Source: Lysobacter sp. yr284
Lineage (GTDB): Bacteria; Pseudomonadota; Gammaproteobacteria; Xanthomonadales; Xanthomonadaceae
Direction: 5' to 3'
Length of the DNA stretch: 64,000 bases
Assembly (NCBI RefSeq): GCF_900107375.1
Contig: NZ_FNPT01000001.1
Location: 124,001 to 188,000 of the forward strand
Part shown: one piece after another, positions 54,720 to 63,800 of the stretch
Numbering within the stretch: the stretch's first letter is position 1
Layout: every line of letters starts with the position of its first letter
Position numbers and translations under genes: made by a program
Notes under the pieces: generated by a model
Seen by the model: the letters and a program-made list of their open reading frames with translations, nothing else
Databases searched by the model: none
Told to the model about the DNA's origin: nothing

Positions 54720-55478
54720 ATGAGCCGACACATGGAAATCGCGCGGCTGCGCGAACGCCTGGAACGCGACCACTGGCCCCGCCTGCAGATGAGCCTGATC
54801 GTGCTGCTGACCGGCGCGGTCGGCTTCCTGGCCTCGTTCGCGCTGCTGCAGGCCGGGCTGCACGGCATGGCCCTACGCTATCCCCTCGCCGCCTGCGCCG
54901 CCTACGCGGCGTTCCTGCTGTTGCTGTGGACCTGGGCGCGCAGCCGCGGCCGCGCGTTGGACAACATCGATCTGCCCGATTTCGGCGGCCCGGGCGGCGG
55001 CCCCTCGAGCGCCGGCTGGAACGGCGGCGGCGGCCACAGCGGCGGCGGCGGCGCCCACGCCGGTTTCGACGCGCCGGCGCCGGCGCCATCGTCGCTGCCG
55101 CTGCCGCGCAGCGCCGACGCCGACGCCGATAACGGCTCGGGCTTCTCGCTGCTCGACGGCGCCGACGACTTCGGCTGGGTGCTGATCGCGATCGCCATCG
55201 CCCTGGGCGCCGTGCTCGCCGCCGGGTGGGTGGTGTGGATCGCGCCGGGCCTGATGGCCGAGCTACTGCTCGACGTGGCGCTGGCCGGCGGCCTGTACCG
55301 GCGCCTGCGCCGGATCGAATCGCAGCACTGGCTGTCGACCGCGTTGCGCCGCACCGCGCTGCCGTTCCTGCTGTTGGCCCTGCTCGCCGCCGCGGCCGGC
55401 TTCGCCGGCGCGCGTTACGCGCCGGGCGCGCAGTCCGTCGGCGATGTGTTCGCCGCGCAGCGCGCGGATCGGAGCTGA
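54720..55478 (+). CDS. Membrane protein of unknown function with Gly-rich loop
   Basis: The 252-residue protein has two N-terminal membrane segments (about residues 21-62), a soluble loop of about 75 residues with Gly/Ser tracts ('GWNGGGGHSGGGGAHAGF') and an acidic end, then about three more hydrophobic segments ('WVLIAIAIALGAVLAAGWVV', 'ELLLDVALAGGLY', 'LPFLLLALLAAAAGFAGA'). The pattern of membrane helices plus a Gly-rich tract recalls YgcG/TPM-like proteins, but no TPM domain is present. The start is uncertain (ATG at 54720 or four codons later). Seven bases before the next gene, it is probably cotranscribed with the zinc-ribbon protein. Confidence 0.7.
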   Translation: MSRHMEIARLRERLERDHWPRLQMSLIVLLTGAVGFLASFALLQAGLHGMALRYPLAACAAYAAFLLLLWTWARSRGRALDNIDLPDFGGPGGGPSSAGWNGGGGHSGGGGAHAGFDAPAPAPSSLPLPRSADADADNGSGFSLLDGADDFGWVLIAIAIALGAVLAAGWVVWIAPGLMAELLLDVALAGGLYRRLRRIESQHWLSTALRRTALPFLLLALLAAAAGFAGARYAPGAQSVGDVFAAQRADRS

Positions 55479-55484
55479 CGCGGC

Positions 55485-55874
55485 ATGGACGCGAACAACG
55501 GCGAGGCGTTCCAGTTCTGCCCCTGCGGCGAGCAAGCGACGATCCGCAGCGAAATCCAGGGCCTGTCGTTGCTGGTGACCTGCACCCGCTGCGGCACGGC
55601 CGCGGCGACCACCCGGCCGGACCTGGCGCGGATCGTCGCGATGCGCCACCGGCTCACCCTCGCGCCTGAGCACCGCAACGAGGCCGACACCTTGCGCGCC
55701 GCGGCCTGCCTCGCCGCGCAGAGCGGGCAAGCCGCCCGCGAGGTGCTGCGCGCGCTGCGCGAGGACGGCGCGCTGGCGGAGCTGACCGTGATCGAGGCCG
55801 AGCGTTATGCGCAGGCGCTCGCGCGCAGCGGCTTGTCGGCGCAGATCGAGCCGCCGCCGTATTCGCTGGATTGA
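55485..55874 (+). CDS. Small protein with zinc-ribbon-like cysteines
   Basis: The 129-residue soluble protein has Cys12 and Cys14 in 'FCPCGEQ' and Cys33 and Cys36 in 'VTCTRCGTA', a spacing that suits a structural zinc ribbon. The second half is helical and begins 'ATTRPDLARIVAMRHRL'; its end ('SGLSAQIEPPPYSLD') resembles a ribosomal-L7/L12-like or proteolysis-adaptor fold only loosely. I cannot name a family. It lies six bases after the membrane protein, so the two are likely coexpressed and may interact. Confidence 0.7.
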   Translation: MDANNGEAFQFCPCGEQATIRSEIQGLSLLVTCTRCGTAAATTRPDLARIVAMRHRLTLAPEHRNEADTLRAAACLAAQSGQAAREVLRALREDGALAELTVIEAERYAQALARSGLSAQIEPPPYSLD

Positions 55875-55890
55875 GCGCGGCGGAGCTTTT

Positions 55891-55973
55891 GTGGGAGGGG
55901 CTTCAGCCCCGACGCTTTTGTTTCAGATCGCTGTCGCCTGACACAAAAGCGTCGGGGCTGAAGCCCCTCCCAC
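55891..55973. repeat. REP-like inverted pair, family 2 (copy l)
   Basis: GTGGGAGGGGCTTCAGCCCC and GGGGCTGAAGCCCCTCCCAC are perfect mirror arms, and pairing continues inward through GACGCTTTTGT/ACAAAAGCGTC. This is the best-preserved copy of the family and sits between convergent genes. Confidence 0.9.
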
Positions 55974-56014
55974 AACAGCCTCAGCCCAGCGCCTCGATCA
56001 GTCCTGCACCTCGC

Positions 56015-58411
56015 TCAGCGCAGCACCTTGAACCGCACCCGCGACCACGCGCCGGTGTCGGCCAACGCGGTCAGCGTATGTTCGCCCGGCTCGCCGAAGT
56101 CGTAGTCCAGGCGTCCGCGGCCGTCGGTCTCGCCGATCCAGCGGCCGTCGAGCAGCCAGCGCACCCGCGCGTCGCTGCCGAGCGCGCGCACCGACAGCCG
56201 CAGCGGCGTCGCGCTGCCGGGCGCGCGCGCGAGCGTGGCGAGATCGTCGATGCCTTCGATGCGCAGTTCCTCGGCGGCGTCGCGGCCGTCGGCGCTGCAG
56301 TCCGGCGACAGCGGCGGCAGCCGCGAAGCCCGGCGGGTGTCCGCCGGCAGCCACGGCGAGGCCAGCGCCGGCCAGCGCGCCAGCGCGCGCGCCTCGCGCA
56401 CATGCTCGCGCGCGCAGTCGGCCGACAGCCGCAGGCCGCTGCGCGCATCCACGTCGAAGCGCTCCACGCCCGCGCTCCACAGCCGCGCGTCGCGCTCGGC
56501 GAAGGTCGGCGGCACCGAACCGTCGAGCGTCCAGGCCTCGCGGCGGCGCTGGCACAACTGCGGCTGCGCCGGGTCCGGCGGCAGGCCCAGCGGCCAGCAC
56601 ACCTCGATCTGGCGCACGTTCGCAGGCGGCGGCAGCGGCACCGCGTCGCCTCGCAGGCGCGGCAGGCTGTCGATGGTCTCGAACAACAGCGGCAGCGCGG
56701 TCACCGCGCCGTACTGGCCCGGCAACGGCGTGCCGTCGGGCCGGCCGACCCACACCCCGACGGTGTAGCGGCGCGTGCTGCCCAGCGCCCAGGCGTCGCG
56801 GAAGCCGTAGCTGGTGCCGGTCTTCCAGGCCACGCGCGGGCGGCCGCCGGCGTCGAAGGTCTGCTCGACGCTGCCGGGGCGCGGGTTGGCTTCGAGGATT
56901 TCGCGCACGATCCAGGCCGCGCCCGGCGACAGCAAGCGGCGCTCGATTTTCGGCGCCCCGCGTTGATAGCGCACCCGCCCGGCGATGCCGCCGCGGTTGA
57001 ACGCGGCATACGCGCCGACCAGGTCTTCCAGGCGCGCGCCGGTGCCGCCGAGGATCATCGCCAGGTTCGGCTGCGCGCCGCGCGGCCATTGCAGGTCGAT
57101 GCCGGCGTGGGCGAGGCGCGCGGAGAAGCGCGTCGGGCCGACCCGGTCGAGCAAATCCACCGCCGGGATGTTGAGCGACAGCCGCAGCGCGCTGGCCGCG
57201 CCCACCGGCCCGTTGAAGGCGGTGTCGAAGTTGCCCGGGCGGTAGCCGCCGAAGGATTGCGGCGCATCGACGAACAGGCTTTCCGAATGGATCAGCCCGT
57301 CGTCCATCGCCAATGCGTACAGGAACGGCTTGAGGGTGGAACCGGGCGAGCGCCAGGCCTGGACCATGTCGACGTGGCCCAGCCGCGCGGCGTCGCCGAA
57401 GGTCACCGAGCCGACGTAGGCGCGCGCTTCCAGGCTGGCGTTGTCGACCACCAGCAGCGCCGCCGAGGTGCGTTCGGGCAGGCTCGAGAAGTACGCGGCG
57501 ACGCGGTCTTCCAGGGTGCGCTGCAACTGCGGATCGATGGTCGAGACCACCCGCGCCGCGCGCGGGTTGGCGAAGCGCAGGCGCTGCGCCAGCAGCGGCG
57601 CGAACCGCGGCGGCTGCAGCGAGCGCGCCACCACCGGCTCGAGCTGGGCGTCGGCGACCTGGGCGCGCGTCCACACGCCCAGTTGCGCCATGCGCGCGAG
57701 CACCTTGTCGCGGGCGACGCGCGCGCGCTCGGGCTCGCGGTCCGGGCGCAGCCGGCTCGGCGATTGCGGCAGCACCGTCAGCAGCGCGGCCTCGGCGTGC
57801 GACAGGCGCGAGGACGGCTTGCCCAGATAGGCCCAGCTCGCCGCTTCCACGCCCTCCACGGTGCCGCCGAACGGCGCGCGGTTGAGGTAGAGCGCGAGGA
57901 TCTGCGGCTTGGACAGATGCGCTTCGAGCTGCAGCGCGCGCAGCATCTGCCGGCTCTTGGCCCACAGGCTGCGGCGCGGTTCGCCGGGCTCGGCGTCGAG
58001 GATGCGCGCGACCTGCATGGTCAGGGTCGAACCGCCGGACACCACCCGCCCGCTGCGCAGCCATTGCGCCGCCGCGCGCGCCATCGCCGCGGGGTTGATG
58101 CCCGGATGGCGGAAGAACCAGCGGTCTTCGTAGTTGAGCAGCGCTTGCAGGTACAGCGGCGACACCTGGCTGGCGGCGACCGGATAACGCCACACCCCGT
58201 CGCGGTCGGCGAACGCGCGCAGCGGCGTGCCGTCGCGCGCGACCACCACCGCGCCGGCGTCGCGCGCGCGCGGCAACGGCAGCGGGAAGGCAAGGTCCAG
58301 CAGCATCGCGGCGATCGCCAGGCACGCCAGCGCCAGGGTCGCCCACAGCGCGGCGCGGCGCAGGCGGATGCGGCGCGGGGGCGTGGCGGTGGCGGCGGAG
58401 AGCGACGGCAT
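56015..58411 (-). CDS. pbpC: Penicillin-binding protein 1C
   Basis: The 798-residue inner-membrane peptidoglycan synthase has one N-terminal membrane segment (about 18-42), a GT51 glycosyltransferase domain with the catalytic Glu95 in 'LLNYEDRWFFRHPGIN' and 'GGSTLTMQVARIL', and a transpeptidase domain with Ser358-x-x-Lys361 (SPGSTLKP), Ser412-Leu-Asn414 and Lys530-Thr-Gly (AWKTGTSYGFRDAW). The C-terminal ~130 residues match the BiPBP_C domain ending PBP1C proteins. All catalytic residues are intact. In E. coli, pbpC lies next to the alpha-2-macroglobulin gene yfhM; here two lipoprotein genes come between them. Confidence 0.96.
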   Translation of the reverse strand: MPSLSAATATPPRRIRLRRAALWATLALACLAIAAMLLDLAFPLPLPRARDAGAVVVARDGTPLRAFADRDGVWRYPVAASQVSPLYLQALLNYEDRWFFRHPGINPAAMARAAAQWLRSGRVVSGGSTLTMQVARILDAEPGEPRRSLWAKSRQMLRALQLEAHLSKPQILALYLNRAPFGGTVEGVEAASWAYLGKPSSRLSHAEAALLTVLPQSPSRLRPDREPERARVARDKVLARMAQLGVWTRAQVADAQLEPVVARSLQPPRFAPLLAQRLRFANPRAARVVSTIDPQLQRTLEDRVAAYFSSLPERTSAALLVVDNASLEARAYVGSVTFGDAARLGHVDMVQAWRSPGSTLKPFLYALAMDDGLIHSESLFVDAPQSFGGYRPGNFDTAFNGPVGAASALRLSLNIPAVDLLDRVGPTRFSARLAHAGIDLQWPRGAQPNLAMILGGTGARLEDLVGAYAAFNRGGIAGRVRYQRGAPKIERRLLSPGAAWIVREILEANPRPGSVEQTFDAGGRPRVAWKTGTSYGFRDAWALGSTRRYTVGVWVGRPDGTPLPGQYGAVTALPLLFETIDSLPRLRGDAVPLPPPANVRQIEVCWPLGLPPDPAQPQLCQRRREAWTLDGSVPPTFAERDARLWSAGVERFDVDARSGLRLSADCAREHVREARALARWPALASPWLPADTRRASRLPPLSPDCSADGRDAAEELRIEGIDDLATLARAPGSATPLRLSVRALGSDARVRWLLDGRWIGETDGRGRLDYDFGEPGEHTLTALADTGAWSRVRFKVLR

Positions 58412-58429
58412 CGAAACTTCGGTTCTGTG

Positions 58430-58532
58430 GTGGGAGCGACGTCAGTCCCGACGCTGTCGTTTCAGCTCGCCGGACGCATCGGCAGTTCGCAGCGAAAGGA
58501 AGCGACAGCGTCGGGACTGACGCCCCTCCCAC
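58430..58532. repeat. REP-like inverted pair, family 2 (copy m)
   Basis: The left arm is GTGGGAGCGACGTCAGTCCC and the right arm mirrors GTGGGAGGGGCGTCAGTCCC; pairing continues through GACGCTGTCG/CGACAGCGTC. It separates pbpC from the lipoprotein gene upstream of it. Confidence 0.8.
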
Positions 58533-58571
58533 AAGCGCGGGCCCGGTCGCGAGCCCGCCGTGCGTCGCCGC

Positions 58572-59657
58572 TCAGCCGGCGCCGTTGGGCAGCTGGATGC
58601 GCAGTTCGCCGTCGATCAGGAACAGGCGCATCTCTTCGTACACGCGCCGGCTGGCCTTCTCGCGGTCGAGCACTTCGCCCAGGGTCTTGGCTTCGGCCTT
58701 GACGTCCTTGCCGATGCCGCCGCTGACTTCGATCCGCGCCTGGATCAGTTCCTCGTTGCCTTCGTCGCGGTCTTCGTCCGGGTCCCAGTCGATCCGCAGT
58801 TCCGACCACTCGGTCTCCTCGCCCTGGCTGCGCTGGCCGTAGGCGGTCTCGCCGCCTTCCTGGTCGGGCTCGGGCTTGAGCGCGCGCACCCGGTCCAGCA
58901 GCAGCGCGTAGTCGGCCAGGCGCTGCGCCGGGAACAGGTTGTCGAAATGGCGCTCGGCCATGGCCCGGTCGATGCGGTCGTTGTTGCGCTCGGCCTCGTC
59001 GCCCAGCGGCGTGCCCTGCACCGGCACCTGGCCGAGCGGGATCGGGAACTTGAACGCGTCCAGGATCGCCTTGCGGTCCTTGCGCGCGAACGCGTCGGCC
59101 AGCGCGCCCAGGCGCTGGCGCACGCGCGCGTCGGCGGTTTCGCTGGCGAGCTTGGCCAGGGTCTTGCCGTTCCAGGCGTAGGTCAGGTACTCGCGGGTCT
59201 TGGGCCGCGCGGCGGTGCAAATGTCGGGCACCTGCAGGGTCAGCTTGCCGTGCGCGATCTTGTCCAGGTACACGCAGTCGTCGGGCGTGTCGGCGGCCGG
59301 CAGCAACTGCGGGCCATCGGCGCGGCTGAGGATCGCCGCCCACTTCTTCAGCGTCGCCATCTGCGCGTCGGGCGTGCCCTCGCCGTAGGCGACCACGACG
59401 TCGTCGACGCCGTCGCCGTCGAGGTCGCCGACCAAGTGCTCATAGCCCAGGCGCTCGAAGTCCGGCACGCGCTTGCGCAACGCGGCGAAGGCGGCTTCGG
59501 CGGTTTGCTTGGGGTCGGCAACAGGTTTAGCCGGCGCCGCGGCGGCAGGTGCCGCGGCCTGGGCGGCCGGCGCTTCGGCGGCGGACGGGTCGGCGGCCTT
59601 GCAGGCGGCCAACGCCAAGCCGATCAGCAACGCGGCGGACAATCGGGTGTAACGCAT
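58572..59657 (-). CDS. Lipoprotein of unknown function, paralogue 2 of the A2M/PBP1C locus
   Basis: The 361-residue protein has a lipobox ending at Cys19 (ALAAC), then an Ala/Pro linker to about residue 48. The mature domain contains 'VGDLDGDGVDDVVVAYG' (residues 77-92), a DxDxDGxxD calcium-loop-like motif of the FG-GAP/dockerin style. Later come a helical stretch ('RQRLGALADAFARKDRKAIL') and an acidic segment ('DWDPDEDRDEGNEELIQARI'). The upstream gene encodes a protein of the same plan. I know no named family. It lies between the alpha-2-macroglobulin and PBP1C genes on the same strand. Confidence 0.75.
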   Translation of the reverse strand: MRYTRLSAALLIGLALAACKAADPSAAEAPAAQAAAPAAAAPAKPVADPKQTAEAAFAALRKRVPDFERLGYEHLVGDLDGDGVDDVVVAYGEGTPDAQMATLKKWAAILSRADGPQLLPAADTPDDCVYLDKIAHGKLTLQVPDICTAARPKTREYLTYAWNGKTLAKLASETADARVRQRLGALADAFARKDRKAILDAFKFPIPLGQVPVQGTPLGDEAERNNDRIDRAMAERHFDNLFPAQRLADYALLLDRVRALKPEPDQEGGETAYGQRSQGEETEWSELRIDWDPDEDRDEGNEELIQARIEVSGGIGKDVKAEAKTLGEVLDREKASRRVYEEMRLFLIDGELRIQLPNGAG

Positions 59658-59770
59658 CTATCGCTCCTTGCCGGTGTTCGCGACCGGCGGGGGCCGGCCG
59701 AAGGTCGTGACCGAAACTTCGGTCGAATGGGGGCGCGGCCGCCGTCGCGGCCGGCGCGGGCGCGGCGCTC

Positions 59771-60838
59771 TCAGCTTTCCAGGCCGTCGAGATCGTGCGC
59801 GTCGGCTTCTTCCAGATACAGCTCGCCGTCGATCAGGCGCCAGCGCAGGTGATAGCCGACGCCGTCGCCTTCCGGCCATTCCACGGTCGCGCGCGCGTCG
59901 ACCACGTAGGTGTAGCCGTCGATCTCGACGGTCGCATCGTCAGGCGCTGTGTCGATGAGCAGCTTGCGCTCGCCGGCGTCGGCGCCGCGCGGTTTGACGA
60001 AGCTGACGACGCTCTCGTGAGGATCGAGCCGCTTCAATTCGAGGCGGCTCAAGAGGCCGACCGCATCGGCGAAAGCGCGACGCCGATCAGCGTCGGCGAG
60101 GACCGGGTCGGGCGCCGGCGCGGCTTCGCCGCGGATCGGCGGGCCCGGTCGCAGGTTGGCGTCCAGGGCCGACAGCTTGCCTGCCTCGATCGCCTCGCGC
60201 ATCGCCCGCAGGCGCGACAGCACCCGCTGCCGCGCATCCTCGGTCGACACCCGCACCAGCGCGCCGTTGCGCCATTCGAACTGGTAGTAGTTCAAGGTGC
60301 GCGGGAACGGCAGCATGCACGCTTCCAGCCCGTCGGCCCACAAGCGGCCGTCGCGGATCTCGCGCACCGCCGGGCAGTCTTCGAACTTGTCGGTCTGGTC
60401 GGCTTGCAGCTGCAGGCCGCCGTCGCGCGCCAGCAGCACCCGCACCGATTTGGCGACATGGCGCATCGCGCCTTCGTCGCCGATGCCGTATTCGATCACG
60501 ACATCGTCGCGGCCGTCGCGGTCGAGATCGCCGGTGACGTAGTTGACCTCGAACTTGTCGAACACCGGATCGGCCTTGCGCATGACCGCCTCGGCCTGCG
60601 CGATCAAGGGATCGGGCAGCGGCGGCTTGTCGTGTGGCGTGGTGCCGCCCCAGTTCAGCGCCGGATCGGCGGCCGGCGAAGGCGCCGGCGCCGGCGCGAC
60701 CGAGGCCTCGGCCGCCTGCGAGCTGGTCGAGGCGCCCTGGCGCTTGCATCCGGGCGCCAGCGCCAGCAGCGCCGCGCACAGCGCGACGCTGGCCGCGGCG
60801 GGACGCGCGATGCGTCCCGCGCGCGTCGCCGCGGTCAC
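59771..60838 (-). CDS. Lipoprotein of unknown function, paralogue 1, coupled to alpha-2-macroglobulin
   Basis: The 355-residue protein has a signal peptide with an imperfect lipobox (LAPGC, Cys31). After an Ala/Ser/Pro linker it has 'VTGDLDRDGRDDVVIEYG' (residues 102-118), the same DxDxDGxxD motif as the downstream paralogue, then 'DCPAVREIRDGRLWADGLEA' and 'LNYYQFEWRNGALVRVSTED', again parallel to it. It ends with an acidic strand-rich part. The start is a GTG that overlaps the alpha-2-macroglobulin stop codon (GTGA), so it is translationally coupled to it. This coupling is the strongest evidence that the lipoprotein works with the alpha-2-macroglobulin. Confidence 0.78.
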   Translation of the reverse strand: MTAATRAGRIARPAAASVALCAALLALAPGCKRQGASTSSQAAEASVAPAPAPSPAADPALNWGGTTPHDKPPLPDPLIAQAEAVMRKADPVFDKFEVNYVTGDLDRDGRDDVVIEYGIGDEGAMRHVAKSVRVLLARDGGLQLQADQTDKFEDCPAVREIRDGRLWADGLEACMLPFPRTLNYYQFEWRNGALVRVSTEDARQRVLSRLRAMREAIEAGKLSALDANLRPGPPIRGEAAPAPDPVLADADRRRAFADAVGLLSRLELKRLDPHESVVSFVKPRGADAGERKLLIDTAPDDATVEIDGYTYVVDARATVEWPEGDGVGYHLRWRLIDGELYLEEADAHDLDGLES

Positions 60839-63800
60839 GGCTGACGCACCGTCAGGCTGGCCGGCGCGGCCCTGCCGACGCCGCGCAGCTCAGGCCGGTA
60901 CATGTCCTCGACCAGCGACGGCGGCACCGTGTAAGTACCCGGCGTCACCGCGCGCACCAGGTAGAACACCCGCGCGGTGCGGCCGTCGTCGAGCTTGAGC
61001 GCGGCGACGTAGCGGTCGTCGCGGAACTCCTCGTGCTTGACGTCGGCGGCGCTGGAGCGCTCGGAGATTTCGATCCCGTCCACGACCACGCCGGCCCACT
61101 GCTTGGCGTCGCCGAGGTTGAAGTTCTCGATCTCAAGGCCGGCCGGCAGCAGGTCGGTCAGCAAGGCGTCGGGCATCGCGCTGCGGGCCTTGATCGCGAC
61201 CTGCACGATCAGCGCCTCGCCCTCGACCAGGCTGCCGCCGGACCATTCCTTGCCTTCAGTGGTGTAGTACTTGCGCGTGACCTCGATCTTCGAGCCGTCC
61301 GCGGCCGGCGGCGTACGCGGCACGCCGGCGACTTCGAAGCTGGCGTACAGCGGGGTCGGCCCGTTCGGCGCGAAGCTCACGCCGGCGGCCAACTGGGCGA
61401 AGTCGAAGGCGCGGCCGATCAGCTTGGCCGGCTCGGCGTCGGTGGAACCGCCGGCGACGGTCCAGCGGCCCGACAGCTGCTTGCCCTGGTCGGCCATCAG
61501 CGCCTTGCCCAGCCGCGCCAGCGCGACCTGCTCCTGGGTGCTCAGGTACAGCCAGCCGCTGTTGCGGCGCGCATCCAGGTCGCGGCCCATCGCCACCGCA
61601 CGCGCGTCGTACTCGGGCTGCGACAGCTTGTGCTCGTGCACCAGCGCGATCATCAGCGCGTCGTCGCGCAGGCGGCTGCCGTAGTCGCCCAGGTACTCGG
61701 GGCGTTGCGACGAATCGCGGCCGAAGCCTTCCTTGATCGCCTTGGCGCCGCGCGCCTTGTCGCCCTGCAGGCTCAGCGCCAGGCCCAGGTGCACCAGCGG
61801 CAGCCCGGTCAGGCTCTGTTTGCGGTCGTTGTCGTACAGCGCGCGCAAGGTGCCCAGCGGAGCGCGGTTGACCCGCGCCAGCACGTAGCCGGCGTGGGCC
61901 TGGTAGGCGAACTTGAGGTGCTCGCGGCGGTCGTAGCCGTAGAACGAGGCGTTGCCCGACAGCAGGTCCTCGCCGAGCGCCTTGAGCGCCTTCTGCAGCA
62001 TGGTCTCGGGCACGGCGAAGCCGGCGTCGCGCGCGTCGAGCAGGAACTCGACCACGTACGGGGTCAGCGCCGGGTTGACGTAGTCGCCGTCGCCCCACAT
62101 CGAGAAATGCCCCGAGGCGATCTGCATCGCCGCCAGTCGGCCGAACGCGCCTTCCATGCGCGCGCGCCGCTGCTTGGCGTCGATGCCCTTGACGCCGAGC
62201 ATCTTGGCCGTGGCCTCGTCGAGTTCGAGCGCGGCATAGCCCTTGCTCGTGGTCTGCTCGGCGCAGCCGTACGGGTATTCCAGCGCGCCCTGCAGCGCGC
62301 TGGCGAACGGGATCGGCGGCAACGCGCTGACCACCATGCGCGCGCTGACAGAATCCGGCATCAGGCCGTCGGCGAACTCGCTGCCGAGCTGGATCGCGCC
62401 GATCTCGTCGAGCACGCGGGTGCGCGAACGCAGCACCGACGGCCACGCCGGGCGCACCGGCAGGTCGTAGCGGCGGTCGACCTTGTAGCCGTTGCCGTCC
62501 ACCTGCACCCGCACCTGCGCGACCGTGTAGCCCTCGCGCGCGGTCACCGGGAAGGTCAGGGTCTTCTTCGCGTCCACGCCCAGGGCCAGGGTGTGCTCGC
62601 CGCCGTCCAGCGACAGCGGGCCGATGCCTTCGACCTTGACCTTGAACTCGCCCGGCTTGCCGGTGAAGTTCTGCACGTCCAGGGTCACGTTGCTGCGGTC
62701 GCCCGGCGCCAGCACCCGCGGCGTGCTCGCCTCGGCCAGCACCGGCGCGCGCACGATGGTCTCGGCGTCGCGGTTGCCGTAGCTGCCGCCGGAATACACC
62801 AGCGCCGACACCCGCAAGGTGCCGTTGAAGTCCGGCACCGCCAGCTTGATCCGGGCGATGCCCTGCGCGTCGAGCTTGACCGGGCCGGCGAACAGATCGA
62901 CCGTCTGCACCCGCGCGGTTGGCCGCCGCGCCTGCGGCAGCGCCTGCAGCGCCATGTCGCCGCCGAAACGGATCTTGGCGCTCTCGCCGTCGAAGCTCTC
63001 GATCACCCGCCCGTACACGTCGTAGGAATCCACGCCGAGCCGGCGCTGGGCGAAGAAGTGCGCGGCCGCGTCGGGCACCGCGAAGCGGGTGATGTTGAGG
63101 ATGCCCACGTCCACCGCCGAGACGGTGACGTAGGCGTCCTTGCCGGCCAACTGCGGCGCGCTGACGGTCACCGGCAGGTCCTGCTCGGGCTTCATCAGCT
63201 TGGGCACGTTCAGGCCGACCGCGACCTTGCGCTCGCGCCGGTCCATCGGCACGAAGGCCACGCCGACCGCGCGCGCCGGGGTGATCTTGCTCGGCGCGCT
63301 GCCGCCGCGGAACACCAGCGCGGTGACGTAGACGTCGTGGCGCTCCCAGGCCTCGGTGACCGGGATCTTGAACTTGCTGCCGGCCTTGGCGGCGATCGCC
63401 TGCACGTAGACCATGCGGTCGGTCTCGACCATCAACAGGCCCGGACCTTCGTGCGGCGGCGTCACCGTCACCTCCAGCGTGTCGCCGGACTTGTACGAAG
63501 TCTTGTCCAGCGCCAGCTTGACCTTGTCGGGACGCGCGTCGAGGCCGCGGTTCTGGTCGTCCCAGCTCCAGCCGGCGCGGAACGGATAGCGGGTGGTGAT
63601 CTTGGTCTGCGGGTCGAACACGTCGAGGCGGTACTCGCCCCACTCGACCTGGAAGCTGAGCTTGGACGCGTTGGCGCCGAGATCGACGCTGCGGGTTTCC
63701 ACGTCCTCGAAGCGGCGGGTGAAGTCGTACTTCCAGCCGCCTTCCTCGCCGTAGTTCCAGTGGTAGTCGCGGCGCTCGCGCACCAGGGTCGCGCGCACGC

